Shown here piece after piece: positions 1 to 7,502 of a DNA stretch of 64,000 nt. Position numbers and translations under genes: made by a program. Positions within the stretch are counted from its first letter, which is position 1; the number at the start of each line of letters is the position of its first letter. A model generated the notes under the pieces. The model was given only the letters and a program-made list of their open reading frames with translations. It was not told where the DNA came from and ran no database searches. Source of the stretch: Thalassobium sp. (lineage in GTDB: Bacteria > Pseudomonadota > Gammaproteobacteria > Pseudomonadales > Oceanobacteraceae); contig NVUW01000001.1 in the NCBI GenBank assembly GCA_002733205.1, positions 62,001 through 126,000 of the forward strand, written 5' to 3'.

Positions 1-206
1 TGATCTCGATGGATTCAACCCTGCGCAGTAATTTATCGGTAGGTATGCCACTCGACGTTATCAGCTACAGTGCCGATACCCTGGAGAATCCGGGCATTCA
101 ACGTATTGACGATAGCAACGAACAATTACTGAAACTGCGCAGTGCCTGGGCCGAAGGCATCAAACAATTATTTGATGGTATTCCGCTCTATATGCAGGGT
201 GAATAA
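1..206 (+). CDS. Proteasome-type peptidase (Anbu family), C-terminal part
   Basis: The open frame enters from the left edge (frame of position 3) and ends at TAA 204-206, so only about the last 67 residues are visible. The segment DSTLRSNLSVGMPLDV resembles the C-terminal region of the bacterial proteasome-like Anbu (ancestral beta subunit) peptidases, a self-compartmentalising N-terminal-nucleophile hydrolase family. The N-terminal catalytic part lies outside the window, so activity cannot be judged. In many proteobacteria Anbu sits with a transglutaminase-like gene, an alpha-E protein and an ATP-grasp gene; those would be upstream, out of sight. A strong terminator follows directly. The family call comes from memory of the C-terminal pattern and is moderately sure. 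Confidence 0.6.
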   Translation, partial: ISMDSTLRSNLSVGMPLDVISYSADTLENPGIQRIDDSNEQLLKLRSAWAEGIKQLFDGIPLYMQGE

Positions 207-221
207 CTCTGTCATGATAAC

Positions 222-244
222 AACCGCCTGCGGGCGGTTTTTTT
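222..244 (+). terminator. Rho-independent terminator after the Anbu gene
   Basis: A 7-bp GC-rich stem (AACCGCC / GGCGGTT) with a four-base loop is followed by a run of seven T. It starts 16 bases after the stop codon of the peptidase gene and separates it from the membrane methyltransferase gene. Confidence 0.85.
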
Positions 245-291
245 ATGCCTGCTGATTGCGCGCGCAGCAGCCCCCATGATGGAGTACAGCG

Positions 292-765
292 ATGACATTT
301 CTGCCGTTAAAAATACCGCCCCTGCTGCTGGCTGGCCTCACCGCCTTGCTGATGCTGTTGCCGGTGATGTTGCGTACCGGCCATATCAGCGGCTGGCATG
401 GCCTGCGCTCTCCGCTATTGGTTATAACGCTGGCCCTGTTTTTCACCGGCGCCGTCTTCTGCCTGGCCGGAGTTGCCAGCTTCCGCCGCGCCCGCACCAC
501 CGTTAATCCGATGCGCCCGCTACAGGCCAGCACACTGGTACAGACCGGGGTTTATCGCCTGAGCCGCAACCCCATGTATACAGGCTTCGTACTGCTGCTT
601 GGCGCGCTGGCGATGGTGCTGGGTAATTACCTGAGCGCACTGTGCATTCCGCTGTTTGTGTCTTATATGAATCACTTTCAGATTGGGGCCGAAGAAAAAG
701 CCCTGAGCGAATTATTCGGCGACGAATACCGCGCTTACTGTCAGCGGGTAAGACGCTGGCTTTGA
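292..765 (+). CDS. Isoprenylcysteine carboxyl methyltransferase (ICMT)-like membrane protein
   Basis: This 157-residue integral membrane protein has hydrophobic segments at about residues 8-27, 42-62 and 96-122. The C-terminal half carries the ICMT/phospholipid-methyltransferase signature: GVYRLSRNPMYTGF (about 85-98) and, near the end, EEKALSELFGDEYRAYC. In the family these residues form the SAM-binding and substrate pocket facing the membrane interface. Bacterial members are mostly of unknown substrate, so isoprenylcysteine itself is unlikely. The start is supported by GGAG about 8 bases upstream of ATG 292. It stands alone between a terminator and a convergent gene, so context says nothing about its role. 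Family assignment is firm, reaction uncertain. Confidence 0.8.
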   Translation: MTFLPLKIPPLLLAGLTALLMLLPVMLRTGHISGWHGLRSPLLVITLALFFTGAVFCLAGVASFRRARTTVNPMRPLQASTLVQTGVYRLSRNPMYTGFVLLLGALAMVLGNYLSALCIPLFVSYMNHFQIGAEEKALSELFGDEYRAYCQRVRRWL

Positions 766-810
766 TTCAGCCAGACCTGTTAATACAAGACCTGTTAATA
801 ACAGAACCGC

Positions 811-1494
811 TCAGATACCGGCTGCCAACGCTGACGCGCTACGGCAGCCAACAATCGCTGGTGCCTTATGAATAAGCTCATCGTTGCTGATCGCAGCAAC
901 CATAAACAGCGCAAAGTCGGTACGCCGGGTCAGATTACTGGCCAGAACGGCATCGCCCACATGCCCGCTCCAGCGCGGCAGGCCCTCAGATTCGCCCTCT
1001 TCCAGGTCGCTGCCACGCACCACCGTCCAGCGTTTTTTACTGCTAAACACCCGGCGGCAGGCCTCTTCCTGATCACTCAGATCCGCCAGCCGTAACCAGC
1101 GTGCCAGCCGCCCGAACAGCGCGACGAATAAACGCAGCTGCCAGGAATAACGGTCTTTACCATCGCGCGAAATATGCCAACCGCAGGAAAACACCAGGCG
1201 CGCCTCCGCCGGGGCAAAATCCAGCACCGCCTGCGCCGTGTTGGTGGCGTAGCCCTGCACGCCCCAGGGCACCAGCACCGTCAGCACCGCATCACAATCG
1301 GCGACCGCCGCACGGATGACCTCGCGCTCATCCGTGCGACCGGGAAAAATACGGATCTGTCCGGCAAAGCGGCTGAGCTTAGCCACACTTTGCGGGCGGC
1401 AGACGCCCACCACTTCATAACCCCGTGCCAGCGCGTGTTCGGTCATATACTGGCCAAGTTTGCCGGAGATACCGATGATGCAGATTTTCTTCAT
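811..1494 (-). CDS. NAD(P)-binding oxidoreductase (NmrA/SDR-like Rossmann protein)
   Basis: The N-terminus KKICIIGISGKLGQYM has the Gly-rich dinucleotide loop (GxxGxxG) of atypical short-chain dehydrogenases and NmrA-like sensors. No YxxxK catalytic pair is obvious, which fits the atypical NAD(P)H-binding class rather than a classical dehydrogenase. I chose ATG 1494 because an AGGGC-type ribosome site lies about 10 bases upstream; an ATG 15 bases further upstream is in frame. It is divergent from a LysR regulator with a gap of about 120 bases, the usual arrangement of a LysR target gene, so regulation by that protein is likely (inference). The substrate is unknown. Confidence 0.75.
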   Translation of the reverse strand: MKKICIIGISGKLGQYMTEHALARGYEVVGVCRPQSVAKLSRFAGQIRIFPGRTDEREVIRAAVADCDAVLTVLVPWGVQGYATNTAQAVLDFAPAEARLVFSCGWHISRDGKDRYSWQLRLFVALFGRLARWLRLADLSDQEEACRRVFSSKKRWTVVRGSDLEEGESEGLPRWSGHVGDAVLASNLTRRTDFALFMVAAISNDELIHKAPAIVGCRSASALAAGI

Positions 1495-1615
1495 AGCCTG
1501 AGCCCTCATTTCAGTCTGCCAAGCTTATCCATACACAAAACGCATAGAAATCCGCTAAAATTGCATCACTCATATACATATCTGCATAAGAACAATGAAT
1601 TTAAGGAGGGAGGAT

Positions 1616-2527
1616 ATGGACTGGGGCTCGGTAAACTTCGACTGGAACCACGCCCGCGCGTTTTTGCTCAGTGCCGAGCAAGGCTCGCTGTCGGCCGCCG
1701 CACGTCTGCTTAATACCAGCCAGCCCACCCTCAGCCGTCAGGTCGCGGCACTGGAACAGGAACTCGGTATCACCCTGTTTGAGCGGGTCGGTAAAGGACT
1801 GCAGCTGACCGACAGTGGCGCCGCCCTGCTTGAACACCTGCGCCCCATGGCTGAAGCCGCCAACCGCTTTGCGTTAACGGCCGCCGGGCAATCGCAACTG
1901 GCGGAAGGCCCGGTTTGTATTGCCGCCAGCGAAATTGACGCCATATTCCGCCTGCCAGCCGTGATCGACGCTATCCGCCAGCGCGAACCCGGCATCCAGC
2001 TGGAAATTGTGGTCTCCAACAGCGTCAGCGATTTACAACGACGCGAAGCCGATATTGCCATCCGCAGCTTCCGCCCCGAACAAGCGGATTTAATTACCAG
2101 AAAACTCGCCGACGAGCCTATCTGGCTGTACGGCAGCCACGACTATGTTAATAGTCTGGATGCGCTTAATAAGGCTGCCACTAAGAGCAAAACAAGTATC
2201 GATCAACATATTCAGATTATCGGTTTTGAACGCAACGACAGACTGATGAATATTCTTAACCAGCATGGCTGGCAGCTGAGCCAGAAGAATTTTTCCATCG
2301 TCACTACTTTTCAGATGCTGCAGTGGCAACTGGTCAAACAGGGCAATGACCTTGGCTTTTTTCCGCAACAGATTGGCGATGCCGAACCCGCATTCCGCCG
2401 CGCCTTCAGCGAACGCGGCGCACCGGTAACTGTACCGCTGTGGCTGGTATGCCACCGGGAATTACGCACAAATCCGCGAGTTAAACGGGTATTTGATTTA
2501 TTAGCAGAGATGCTGACAGAAATATAA
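1616..2527 (+). CDS. LysR-family transcriptional regulator
   Basis: Residues about 8-67 form the LysR winged helix-turn-helix, with FLLSAEQGSLSAAARLLNTS and QPTLSRQVAALEQELG as the recognition segment. The rest (about 90-300) is the LysR effector-binding fold. I chose ATG 1616 because the purine-rich site GGAGGGAGGA lies directly upstream at normal spacing; an in-frame ATG at 1595 would put that site inside the coding region. It is divergent from the NAD(P)-binding oxidoreductase and probably controls it and itself from the shared 121-base gap. The effector is unknown. Confidence 0.92.
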   Translation: MDWGSVNFDWNHARAFLLSAEQGSLSAAARLLNTSQPTLSRQVAALEQELGITLFERVGKGLQLTDSGAALLEHLRPMAEAANRFALTAAGQSQLAEGPVCIAASEIDAIFRLPAVIDAIRQREPGIQLEIVVSNSVSDLQRREADIAIRSFRPEQADLITRKLADEPIWLYGSHDYVNSLDALNKAATKSKTSIDQHIQIIGFERNDRLMNILNQHGWQLSQKNFSIVTTFQMLQWQLVKQGNDLGFFPQQIGDAEPAFRRAFSERGAPVTVPLWLVCHRELRTNPRVKRVFDLLAEMLTEI

Positions 2528-2591
2528 AAAGCGAGAAATTAAGACGGAGAGAAATCAACAGATTTTTGAGGCAACCGCAGAGCCGAATCCG

Positions 2592-2996
2592 TCAGGCTCC
2601 TAACAAAGGAAGATGCTTACGTTTTTTATAAGTCAGGGCAAGCTCAATACAATGACGCAGCACAGGTTCAGGCAGCGCAGCGGAAAGGTTTAATACAATG
2701 GCCCTGTTGCCCTGAAAGGCCAGCACATCGCCATACAAAACCCGGAAGGTATCAACCAGTTTGGTGTTGCAGTTAAAAAAAAGATAGTAGCTATGCGGAG
2801 TATCAGGCTTCCAGTCGATCCGGATCGGACTGCCGGTTTTAACGTGGTAACTTGGCTCACCCCATTTCAGAGATTCTTCAACGGCACCTGACTGCAGATG
2901 TTCAGCGGTCTGAAAAATCAGGCTACGCAACGAGGAAAGCTGATGACGGGCAGAGTCCGGGTACTGGTCGAAACGGGTTTTTACGTTCTTATCCAT
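2592..2996 (-). CDS. DUF1801 (YdhG-like) domain protein
   Basis: A 134-residue soluble protein. The segment EESLKWGEPSYHVKTGSPIR and the C-terminal basic stretch LTYKKRKHLPLL match the DUF1801/YdhG-like fold, a small iron-chaperone/frataxin-like-fold family whose biochemical role is mostly unsettled. It has no signal peptide or membrane segment. It is convergent with the LysR gene (64-base gap), with no strong terminator seen between them. It begins a run of four minus-strand accessory genes that look unlinked by operon spacing. Confidence 0.75.
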   Translation of the reverse strand: MDKNVKTRFDQYPDSARHQLSSLRSLIFQTAEHLQSGAVEESLKWGEPSYHVKTGSPIRIDWKPDTPHSYYLFFNCNTKLVDTFRVLYGDVLAFQGNRAIVLNLSAALPEPVLRHCIELALTYKKRKHLPLLGA

Positions 2997-3055
2997 TCAA
3001 AATCTCTGCTGATATCCGGTGTAAAACCTGCTCTTTTTTATAAGAGCCGAAGCCC

Positions 3056-3394
3056 CTACTCAGTTACCAGCCCGATGTGCTCACAGGGTAAACCGCATTT
3101 TCGTATCACCATAAAAATCGTATCAATATCAGGCTCAATAGTCTGAATAAGTGTTTTATCTTTGAGGATAATATTTACCTGTAAAGAGTGCCCCTGAGCG
3201 ACCAGGTCAACGCTCTCAGGGCTCTCAATCAGGGTATCAACGGCTTTATTCCAGGTTACGTAGTGTGGAAGCTGCTCTGGTGTCACTCCAGGCTCCCACC
3301 CTGCCTTAGAATTCAGGCGGTAATAATCTGAATTTGAACCAGGGCCCGCACAACCCAATAAAAATGACATTAGCAATATCGGAAGCGCTTTCAT
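3056..3394 (-). CDS. Small predicted lipoprotein, function unknown
   Basis: The N-terminus MKALPILLMSFLLGCAG is a lipoprotein signal peptide with a lipobox (LLGC) placing the acylated cysteine near residue 15. The mature part of about 97 residues is not recognised; it contains two further cysteines close together (KCGLPCEH) that could form a disulfide. I chose ATG 3394, preceded by AGGGA at about 8 bases. Neighbours give no functional hint. Likely outer- or inner-membrane anchored in the periplasm. Confidence 0.65.
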   Translation of the reverse strand: MKALPILLMSFLLGCAGPGSNSDYYRLNSKAGWEPGVTPEQLPHYVTWNKAVDTLIESPESVDLVAQGHSLQVNIILKDKTLIQTIEPDIDTIFMVIRKCGLPCEHIGLVTE

Positions 3395-3457
3395 GATCAA
3401 TCCCTATATAAAAGCAATCTATCAGCTATAAACAAACTAAAACATGGTTTCAGCACT

Positions 3458-4237
3458 TTATAAAACCAGACTCGCGTGAAATAAAGCATTCAGCTCATCC
3501 ATTACCGACTGCTCTTTCCCCGTACTGTCAGAAAAGGATTCCAGACGTTCTAATTCAGATTCGATAAACTGATTCAGCTCCGGAATCGGCGGCGCGAGTT
3601 CCTTTTCCAAACTGATCTTCTTACGTTCCAGCAGTGCTGATATCTGTCCATTCAGTTTACTGTCGCCGGCAATCATCTGGCGCAGAGTCTCAAATTCAAT
3701 GGGTGCAGGCTTGCGATATTTCTCCAGCCACATAATGGACAGCAACGGACGCAACACATAAAAGTATTTTTTAATCGGTACCAGATCATCACGCAGATAA
3801 CCCCGGTAGTTCGTTTTCGCCATGCTGCGGTAGTGGTAAATCCCTTTTTCAACGCAGTAGACCGTACTCAGCAGCTCACGCGACCTGCGCGCAAAATCAC
3901 CGCGATCAAGGTAAACAACAGGAGACTGCAGCCACTCGACAAAGGCCGGATTCGAGCGCGAGAACAGCTTTAAGGCTTTGCGGATATCCCAGCCGTTGAT
4001 ATCGATCTCATCCACAATCGGATACTCGATAACATCGCGCTTATCTTCCAGATCCACCGCCACATACCAGTCTTTAGGATGTGCATAGATAAAACGCACA
4101 TCGTAATCACTGTTAGGTGACTCGAATCCCCAGGCACGGCTACCCGATTCAACCGCGTAAAGAACACGAACGCCGTGTTCTTTTTCGGCGTTCTCAATGC
4201 GGGTAAGGATCTCTTTCTTAACAGCAGGTTCAATCAT
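3458..4237 (-). CDS. Predicted nucleotidyltransferase (RlaP / COG3541-like)
   Basis: The segment ESGSRAWGFESPNSDYDVRF (about residues 30-49) has the GS...DxD signature of the polymerase-beta nucleotidyltransferase superfamily, with the two acidic metal ligands in SDYDVR. The long helical C-terminal part fits the COG3541/RlaP-type family (PF10127), some members of which sit beside RNA-repair ligases; no ligase or phosphatase gene is near here. It is a stand-alone gene, 260 residues, about normal for the family. Possible roles include RNA end repair or protein AMP/UMP transfer; the sequence does not decide. Confidence 0.8.
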   Translation of the reverse strand: MIEPAVKKEILTRIENAEKEHGVRVLYAVESGSRAWGFESPNSDYDVRFIYAHPKDWYVAVDLEDKRDVIEYPIVDEIDINGWDIRKALKLFSRSNPAFVEWLQSPVVYLDRGDFARRSRELLSTVYCVEKGIYHYRSMAKTNYRGYLRDDLVPIKKYFYVLRPLLSIMWLEKYRKPAPIEFETLRQMIAGDSKLNGQISALLERKKISLEKELAPPIPELNQFIESELERLESFSDSTGKEQSVMDELNALFHASLVL

Positions 4238-4315
4238 AATGATATCTGGTTAGTCTGGTGATCACCGTCGCGACAGGGTGTATATCCCGCGACGCTGTGA
4301 ATACATAACACCTTA

Positions 4316-4900
4316 TCAAAGGGTATTTTTTAAGTTCTTGAACTCTTCGACACTGAGTATAACGGGTGACACAACAGGTTCACCAGAGTCAGTAAAAAAT
4401 GGAGACTTACGATACTTTCCGCCGATGCGCATAGATAAAATAATCCACAAAAATCTTACAACCATACCGGGGAGTCCTTTTTGCTTCGGCTTCGGCTCTC
4501 CTGTAGCAGAATCCACATTGACTATCGCGATATTTTTGCCAAAGTCGTCCGCTATTTTTGCATGATCAAGCACCGAATGAATAAGACCGATAAATGAAAC
4601 CTTAGGATCAGGCAGCGTATTACCAAGGGGAGTGTTACAGCAGGCGGCATACCAGCGGATCATCCCCTGATCACTAAGCCGCACAGCCGCGAGATGCTCC
4701 TTACCTTGTGAAATAACTACACGGGGCTGTGCCAGCTGCACAATTCCAGTCCCACCCTGTGCATCCAGAACATCACCTGCCCGTCCTAAAAATCTCGCAA
4801 AAGCCTGACAGTCGGCACAGTAACATACCACCCGACTACAGGTTCCGGCTCCCCGAACATGTCCACTAAAAGCCCCGCATTGACACTGAATTTTGTGCAT
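4316..4900 (-). CDS. DUF6151 family protein (GFA-like zinc-cluster protein)
   Basis: The N-terminal 50 residues carry CQCGAFSG and VVCYCADCQAFARFLGR, a cysteine layout like the zinc-binding CENP-V/GFA fold (glutathione-dependent formaldehyde-activating enzyme). A later CCNTPLGN could supply further ligands. This fits the family named DUF6151, which I recall as GFA-related; enzymatic activity is not established. It is an accessory gene at the edge of the repeat block, with no operon partner. Confidence 0.65.
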   Translation of the reverse strand: MHKIQCQCGAFSGHVRGAGTCSRVVCYCADCQAFARFLGRAGDVLDAQGGTGIVQLAQPRVVISQGKEHLAAVRLSDQGMIRWYAACCNTPLGNTLPDPKVSFIGLIHSVLDHAKIADDFGKNIAIVNVDSATGEPKPKQKGLPGMVVRFLWIILSMRIGGKYRKSPFFTDSGEPVVSPVILSVEEFKNLKNTL

Positions 4901-5095
4901 ATTGTTTACTCGTTACTGAGAAATGCTATCTGGATAGCTTTTATGATGCATGTTTAGTGTCTGTTAACACTAATTAAAGTTAAATATTATTTCTGGTGAT
5001 CATACTGATACTCAGGCATTAATTGCCTGCCGGTTTTACTATGATGTGCGTTTGATCGGTGCAAATTTACTTATCCACTGCTCCGCGCTGTGCAC

Positions 5096-5134
5096 CCTTC
5101 GACATACTCGTTCCTCGCTGCTCAGGGCGAACGG
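5096..5134. repeat. Imperfect inverted repeat resembling dispersed proteobacterial repeats
   Basis: The segment begins CCCTTCGACATACTCG and ends CTCAGGGCGAACGG, so the ends TTCG...CGAA are inverted. Sequences of the form CTTCGAC...GCTCAGGGCGAACGG occur as dispersed repeats in many proteobacterial chromosomes. Only one copy is in this window. Confidence 0.45.
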
Positions 5135-5171
5135 ATGATGTAAACCAGATTAACAAGCTGTATATACTACT

Positions 5172-5199
5172 GCGATCGCGGATAACATCCGCTCCCACA
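5172..5199 (-). repeat. REP-like palindrome
   Basis: On the minus strand it reads GTGGGAGCGGAT followed by GTTATCCGCGATCG. The stem is GCGGAT/ATCCGC, with the GTGGGAG head typical of Pseudomonas-type REP elements. The same head recurs at 6322 and 6450. Confidence 0.6.
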
Positions 5200-5245
5200 A
5201 CACCGACAGTCACGGTCCGTGACAGAACCGGCTTCGAACCAAAGA

Positions 5246-5282
5246 AAAAGCCCATACAAACTCGCATTTGTATGGGCTCTTT
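5246..5282 (-). terminator. Third terminator downstream of rnpB
   Basis: Nearly the same hairpin as at 5500-5534, with small changes in the loop and T run. It follows the third degenerate copy of the rnpB 3' end. Confidence 0.85.
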
Positions 5283-5373
5283 AATAAAAGGAGTCAGCCG
5301 CTAAGCCCTGAGTTTCTGGATCGTCGTCGTGGGCAGTCACTGTCCCGACAGAACCGGCGAAACGCTGGTAAAG

Positions 5374-5407
5374 AAAAACCCCGCTCAGTTTCCTGAGCGG
5401 GGTTTTT
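5374..5407 (-). terminator. Second terminator downstream of rnpB
   Basis: A perfect 15-bp stem, AAAAACCCCGCTCAG with its complement and a four-base loop, flanked by A and T runs so it can act in both directions. It follows the second degenerate copy of the rnpB 3' end. Its stem sequence is unrelated to the flanking two hairpins. Confidence 0.88.
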
Positions 5408-5499
5408 ATAATAAAAGGAGTCAGCCGATAAGCCCTGAGTTTCTGAATCGTCGTCGTGGGCAGTCACTGTTCCGGCTGAACCGGCTTAGGACCAAAGAA

Positions 5500-5534
5500 A
5501 AAGCCCATACAAACTCGCGTTTGTATGGGCTTTT
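5500..5534 (-). terminator. First rnpB terminator
   Basis: A 14-bp near-perfect stem (AAAGCCCATACAAA with its complement) closed by a short loop, with T residues on the minus-strand exit side. It lies just past the mature 3' end of RNase P RNA. It is symmetrical enough to work in both directions. Confidence 0.9.
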
Positions 5535-5540
5535 AAATAG

Positions 5541-5903
<363 letters not shown>

Positions 5904-5940
5904 GGGCGCGGATTTTACAGGAACGAGCAGTAATAGCCAG
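5904..5940 (-). promoter_or_regulatory. rnpB promoter
   Basis: On the minus strand TAAAAT (5912-5917) lies 8 bases before the inferred rnpB start and is followed by a GC-rich discriminator (CCGCGCCC), the type found in growth-rate and ppGpp-controlled stable-RNA promoters. No good -35 hexamer is seen at 17 bases. Degraded relatives of this promoter recur further upstream. Confidence 0.6.
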
Positions 5941-5946
5941 ACCGGT

Positions 5947-6440
5947 ATTCGGGCGCCGGTTCTACAGAAATACAGAGTAAGTGCTATAAAAACTGAACCC
6001 GCCGGCCAGACTGTCTGGCGCTAGACTAGTATTCGGACACCGGTTCTACAGGAACGAGAAGTAATAGCCAGACTGTCTGGCGCTAAGCCGGTATTCGGGC
6101 GCGGAATCTACAGGAAAGGAAAACAATAGCCAGAACACAGGTCGGATTTACAGGAACAAATAAGAGTAACCAAACTGTCTGGCGCTAGACCAAAATTCGG
6201 ACGGCAGTTCTACAAGAATACAGAGTAAGTGCTATAGAAACCGAACCCACCGGCCAGACCGTCTGGCGCTAGACCAGTATTCGGGCGCGGAATCTACAGG
6301 AAAGGAAGATAACCAAGGTAAGTGGGAGCGGCATTTCTGCCGCGCTGATAATCGTGACTGAAAGCACTCCCACTCAAGCAGCTATTGTATTCAGCCAGAT
6401 TTTTACTAATTCGGGCGCAGTTCTTCAGAAAAGGGAAATA
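5947..6440 (-). repeat. Array of degenerate copies of the rnpB promoter and 5' end
   Basis: Plus-strand units begin ATTCGG(G/A)CG at 5947, 6031, 6093, 6195, 6279 and 6409. They run through a TCTACAGGAA block and, in most units, end with GCCAGACTGTCTGGCGCTA. On the minus strand this corresponds to the rnpB -10 area, the GCGCCCG discriminator and the first rnpB bases GCCAGACAGTC, in the same order and spacing as in the real gene. Units alternate between about 62 and 84-102 bp; two (5947 and 6195) share an extra segment containing AGAGTAAGTGCTATA. No rnpB core follows any of them. The -10 copies are altered (for example TAGATT), so most are probably dead. Confidence 0.75.
6322..6373. repeat. REP-like element, copy 1
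   Basis: The ends GTGGGAG and CTCCCAC are inverted, and inside the left part GCGGCA-TTTC-TGCCGC forms a second hairpin. The first 38 bases are repeated exactly at 6450-6487. It resembles REP/MITE-like palindromes of pseudomonads. Confidence 0.7.
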
Positions 6441-6449
6441 ACCAGGCCT

Positions 6450-6499
6450 GTGGGAGCGGCATTTCTGCCGCGCTGATAATCGTGACTAAAAGTCACTCC
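6450..6499. repeat. REP-like element, copy 2, running into a tandem array
   Basis: It has the same GTGGGAG head and GCGGCA/TGCCGC hairpin as copy 1. Its right end (AGTCACTCCCAC) is the first unit of a 19-bp tandem array, so the array seems to have grown by slippage from the REP tail. Confidence 0.7.
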
Positions 6500-6585
6500 C
6501 ACTACTGAAAGTCACTCCCACTACTGAAAGTCACTCCCACCACTGAAAGTCACTCCCACTACTGAAAGTCACTTCCACTGAATCA
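6491..6585. repeat. Five-copy 19-bp tandem repeat
   Basis: The unit AGTCACTCCCACTACTGAA is repeated at 6491, 6510, 6529, 6548 and 6567. Copy 3 has one substitution and copy 5 is degenerate at its end. No spacers separate the units. The array lies 57 bases beyond the rsmI stop codon. Confidence 0.9.
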
Positions 6586-6641
6586 ACCCTCACATTCAGT
6601 CAATTATCTGCGGCGAAGTGGAATACCCGCAGACGCCTGTG

Positions 6642-7502
6642 TTAAACCTTCCCCTGCATCTCCAGTGCTTTCTGATACAGCTCTTTTTTATTCTCGCCGG
6701 TCAGGTCGGCAATAATGGCCGCTGCTTTTTTCGGTGGCAGTTCAGCCAGCAGCAGGCGGAATAATTTGTTGCTGTCGACTTCGCTGGCTGGGGCCGGGTT
6801 AGGGTTGCCGGCAATCATCACCACGAATTCACCCTTCTGCTGGTCGGCATCCGCCTGCAGCTGGCTGAGAATACCTGGCAATGTGCCGTGATAAAAAGTC
6901 TCGAAGGTTTTGGTTAATTCGCGGGCAACACAGGCTTGGCGTTCTGCGCCAAAAACCTCAGCCATGACTTCCAGCGTATCGAGAATCCGGTGTTTGGATT
7001 CGTAGTACACCAGGGTGCGTGCTTCCTGTTCCTGAGCCAGTAATTTTTCGCGTTTGGCACCGCTTTTATGCGGCAGGAAACCTTCAAAGGTAAAACGGTC
7101 GGTCGGCAGGCCAGCTGCACTCAGGGCGGTAATAATGGCGCTGACTCCGGGAATCGGGCTGACATTCAGGCCGCGCGCACGCAGCGCCTGCACCAAAGGA
7201 TATCCCGGATCGGAAATTAACGGCGTTCCGGCATCGGATACCAGCGCCATGCTCTGACCCTGTTCCAGATGGCGGGCAATCTGTTCTACGCGCTCGCGTT
7301 CGTTGTGTTCGTGCACCGATAACAGCGGCTTCCGCAGGCCGAGGTGCTGGAGTAATTTTGCGGTATGTCTGGTATCCTCGCAGGCAATTACATCAACGCT
7401 GGTCAGCACCTGCTTTGCACGCTCGGTGAGGTCAGCCAAATTACCAATGGGTGTCGCCACGACGTAAAACGTGCCGACCTGCATTCTGGGATCTGAAGTC
7501 AT
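6642..7502 (-). CDS. rsmI: 16S rRNA (cytidine1402-2'-O)-methyltransferase
   Basis: RsmI methylates the 2'-OH of C1402 in the decoding centre of 16S rRNA using SAM. The tetrapyrrole-methylase fold is clear: FYVVATPIGNLADLTERA near the N-terminus, ACEDTRHTAKLLQH, ALVSDAGTPLISDPGYPLV (the SAM/active-site loop), PTDRFTFEGFLPHK and ARELTKTFET. The C-terminus LPPKKAAAIIADLTGENKKE is the usual small helical tail. I chose ATG 7502, which gives a family-like N-terminus and has AGGTAAG upstream; longer in-frame starts exist. Its start codon overlaps that of the divergent lpoA, leaving no intergenic promoter space. Confidence 0.95.
   Translation of the reverse strand: MTSDPRMQVGTFYVVATPIGNLADLTERAKQVLTSVDVIACEDTRHTAKLLQHLGLRKPLLSVHEHNERERVEQIARHLEQGQSMALVSDAGTPLISDPGYPLVQALRARGLNVSPIPGVSAIITALSAAGLPTDRFTFEGFLPHKSGAKREKLLAQEQEARTLVYYESKHRILDTLEVMAEVFGAERQACVARELTKTFETFYHGTLPGILSQLQADADQQKGEFVVMIAGNPNPAPASEVDSNKLFRLLLAELPPKKAAAIIADLTGENKKELYQKALEMQGKV

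Larger units (their letters stand above)
4901..5202. other. Intergenic stretch without a gene
   Basis: I see no coding signal here. It contains the DUF6151 upstream region (AT-rich), a dispersed-repeat-like segment at 5096-5134 and a REP-like hairpin at 5172-5199, described separately. Confidence 0.6.
5203..5540 (-). repeat. Tandem degenerate copies of the rnpB 3' end, each with a terminator
   Basis: Reading the minus strand downstream of rnpB, the 3' tail (GGCTTATCGGCTGACTCC) and the preceding CCACGAC block recur at about 5410-5470 and 5287-5345, and a last partial trace lies near 5205-5225. Each copy is followed by a strong hairpin with a T run: 5500-5534 for the true gene, then 5374-5407, then 5246-5282. 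The first and third hairpins are nearly identical (AAGCCCATACAAA stem); the middle one has an unrelated stem. The unit is roughly 125 bp. A comparable tandem repetition after rnpB has been described in E. coli; here the copies are diverged. Confidence 0.85.

Noticed and set aside
6491..6585. CRISPR array
   Set aside because: The 19-bp units are directly adjacent with no spacers, and no cas genes are present; it is a simple tandem repeat.
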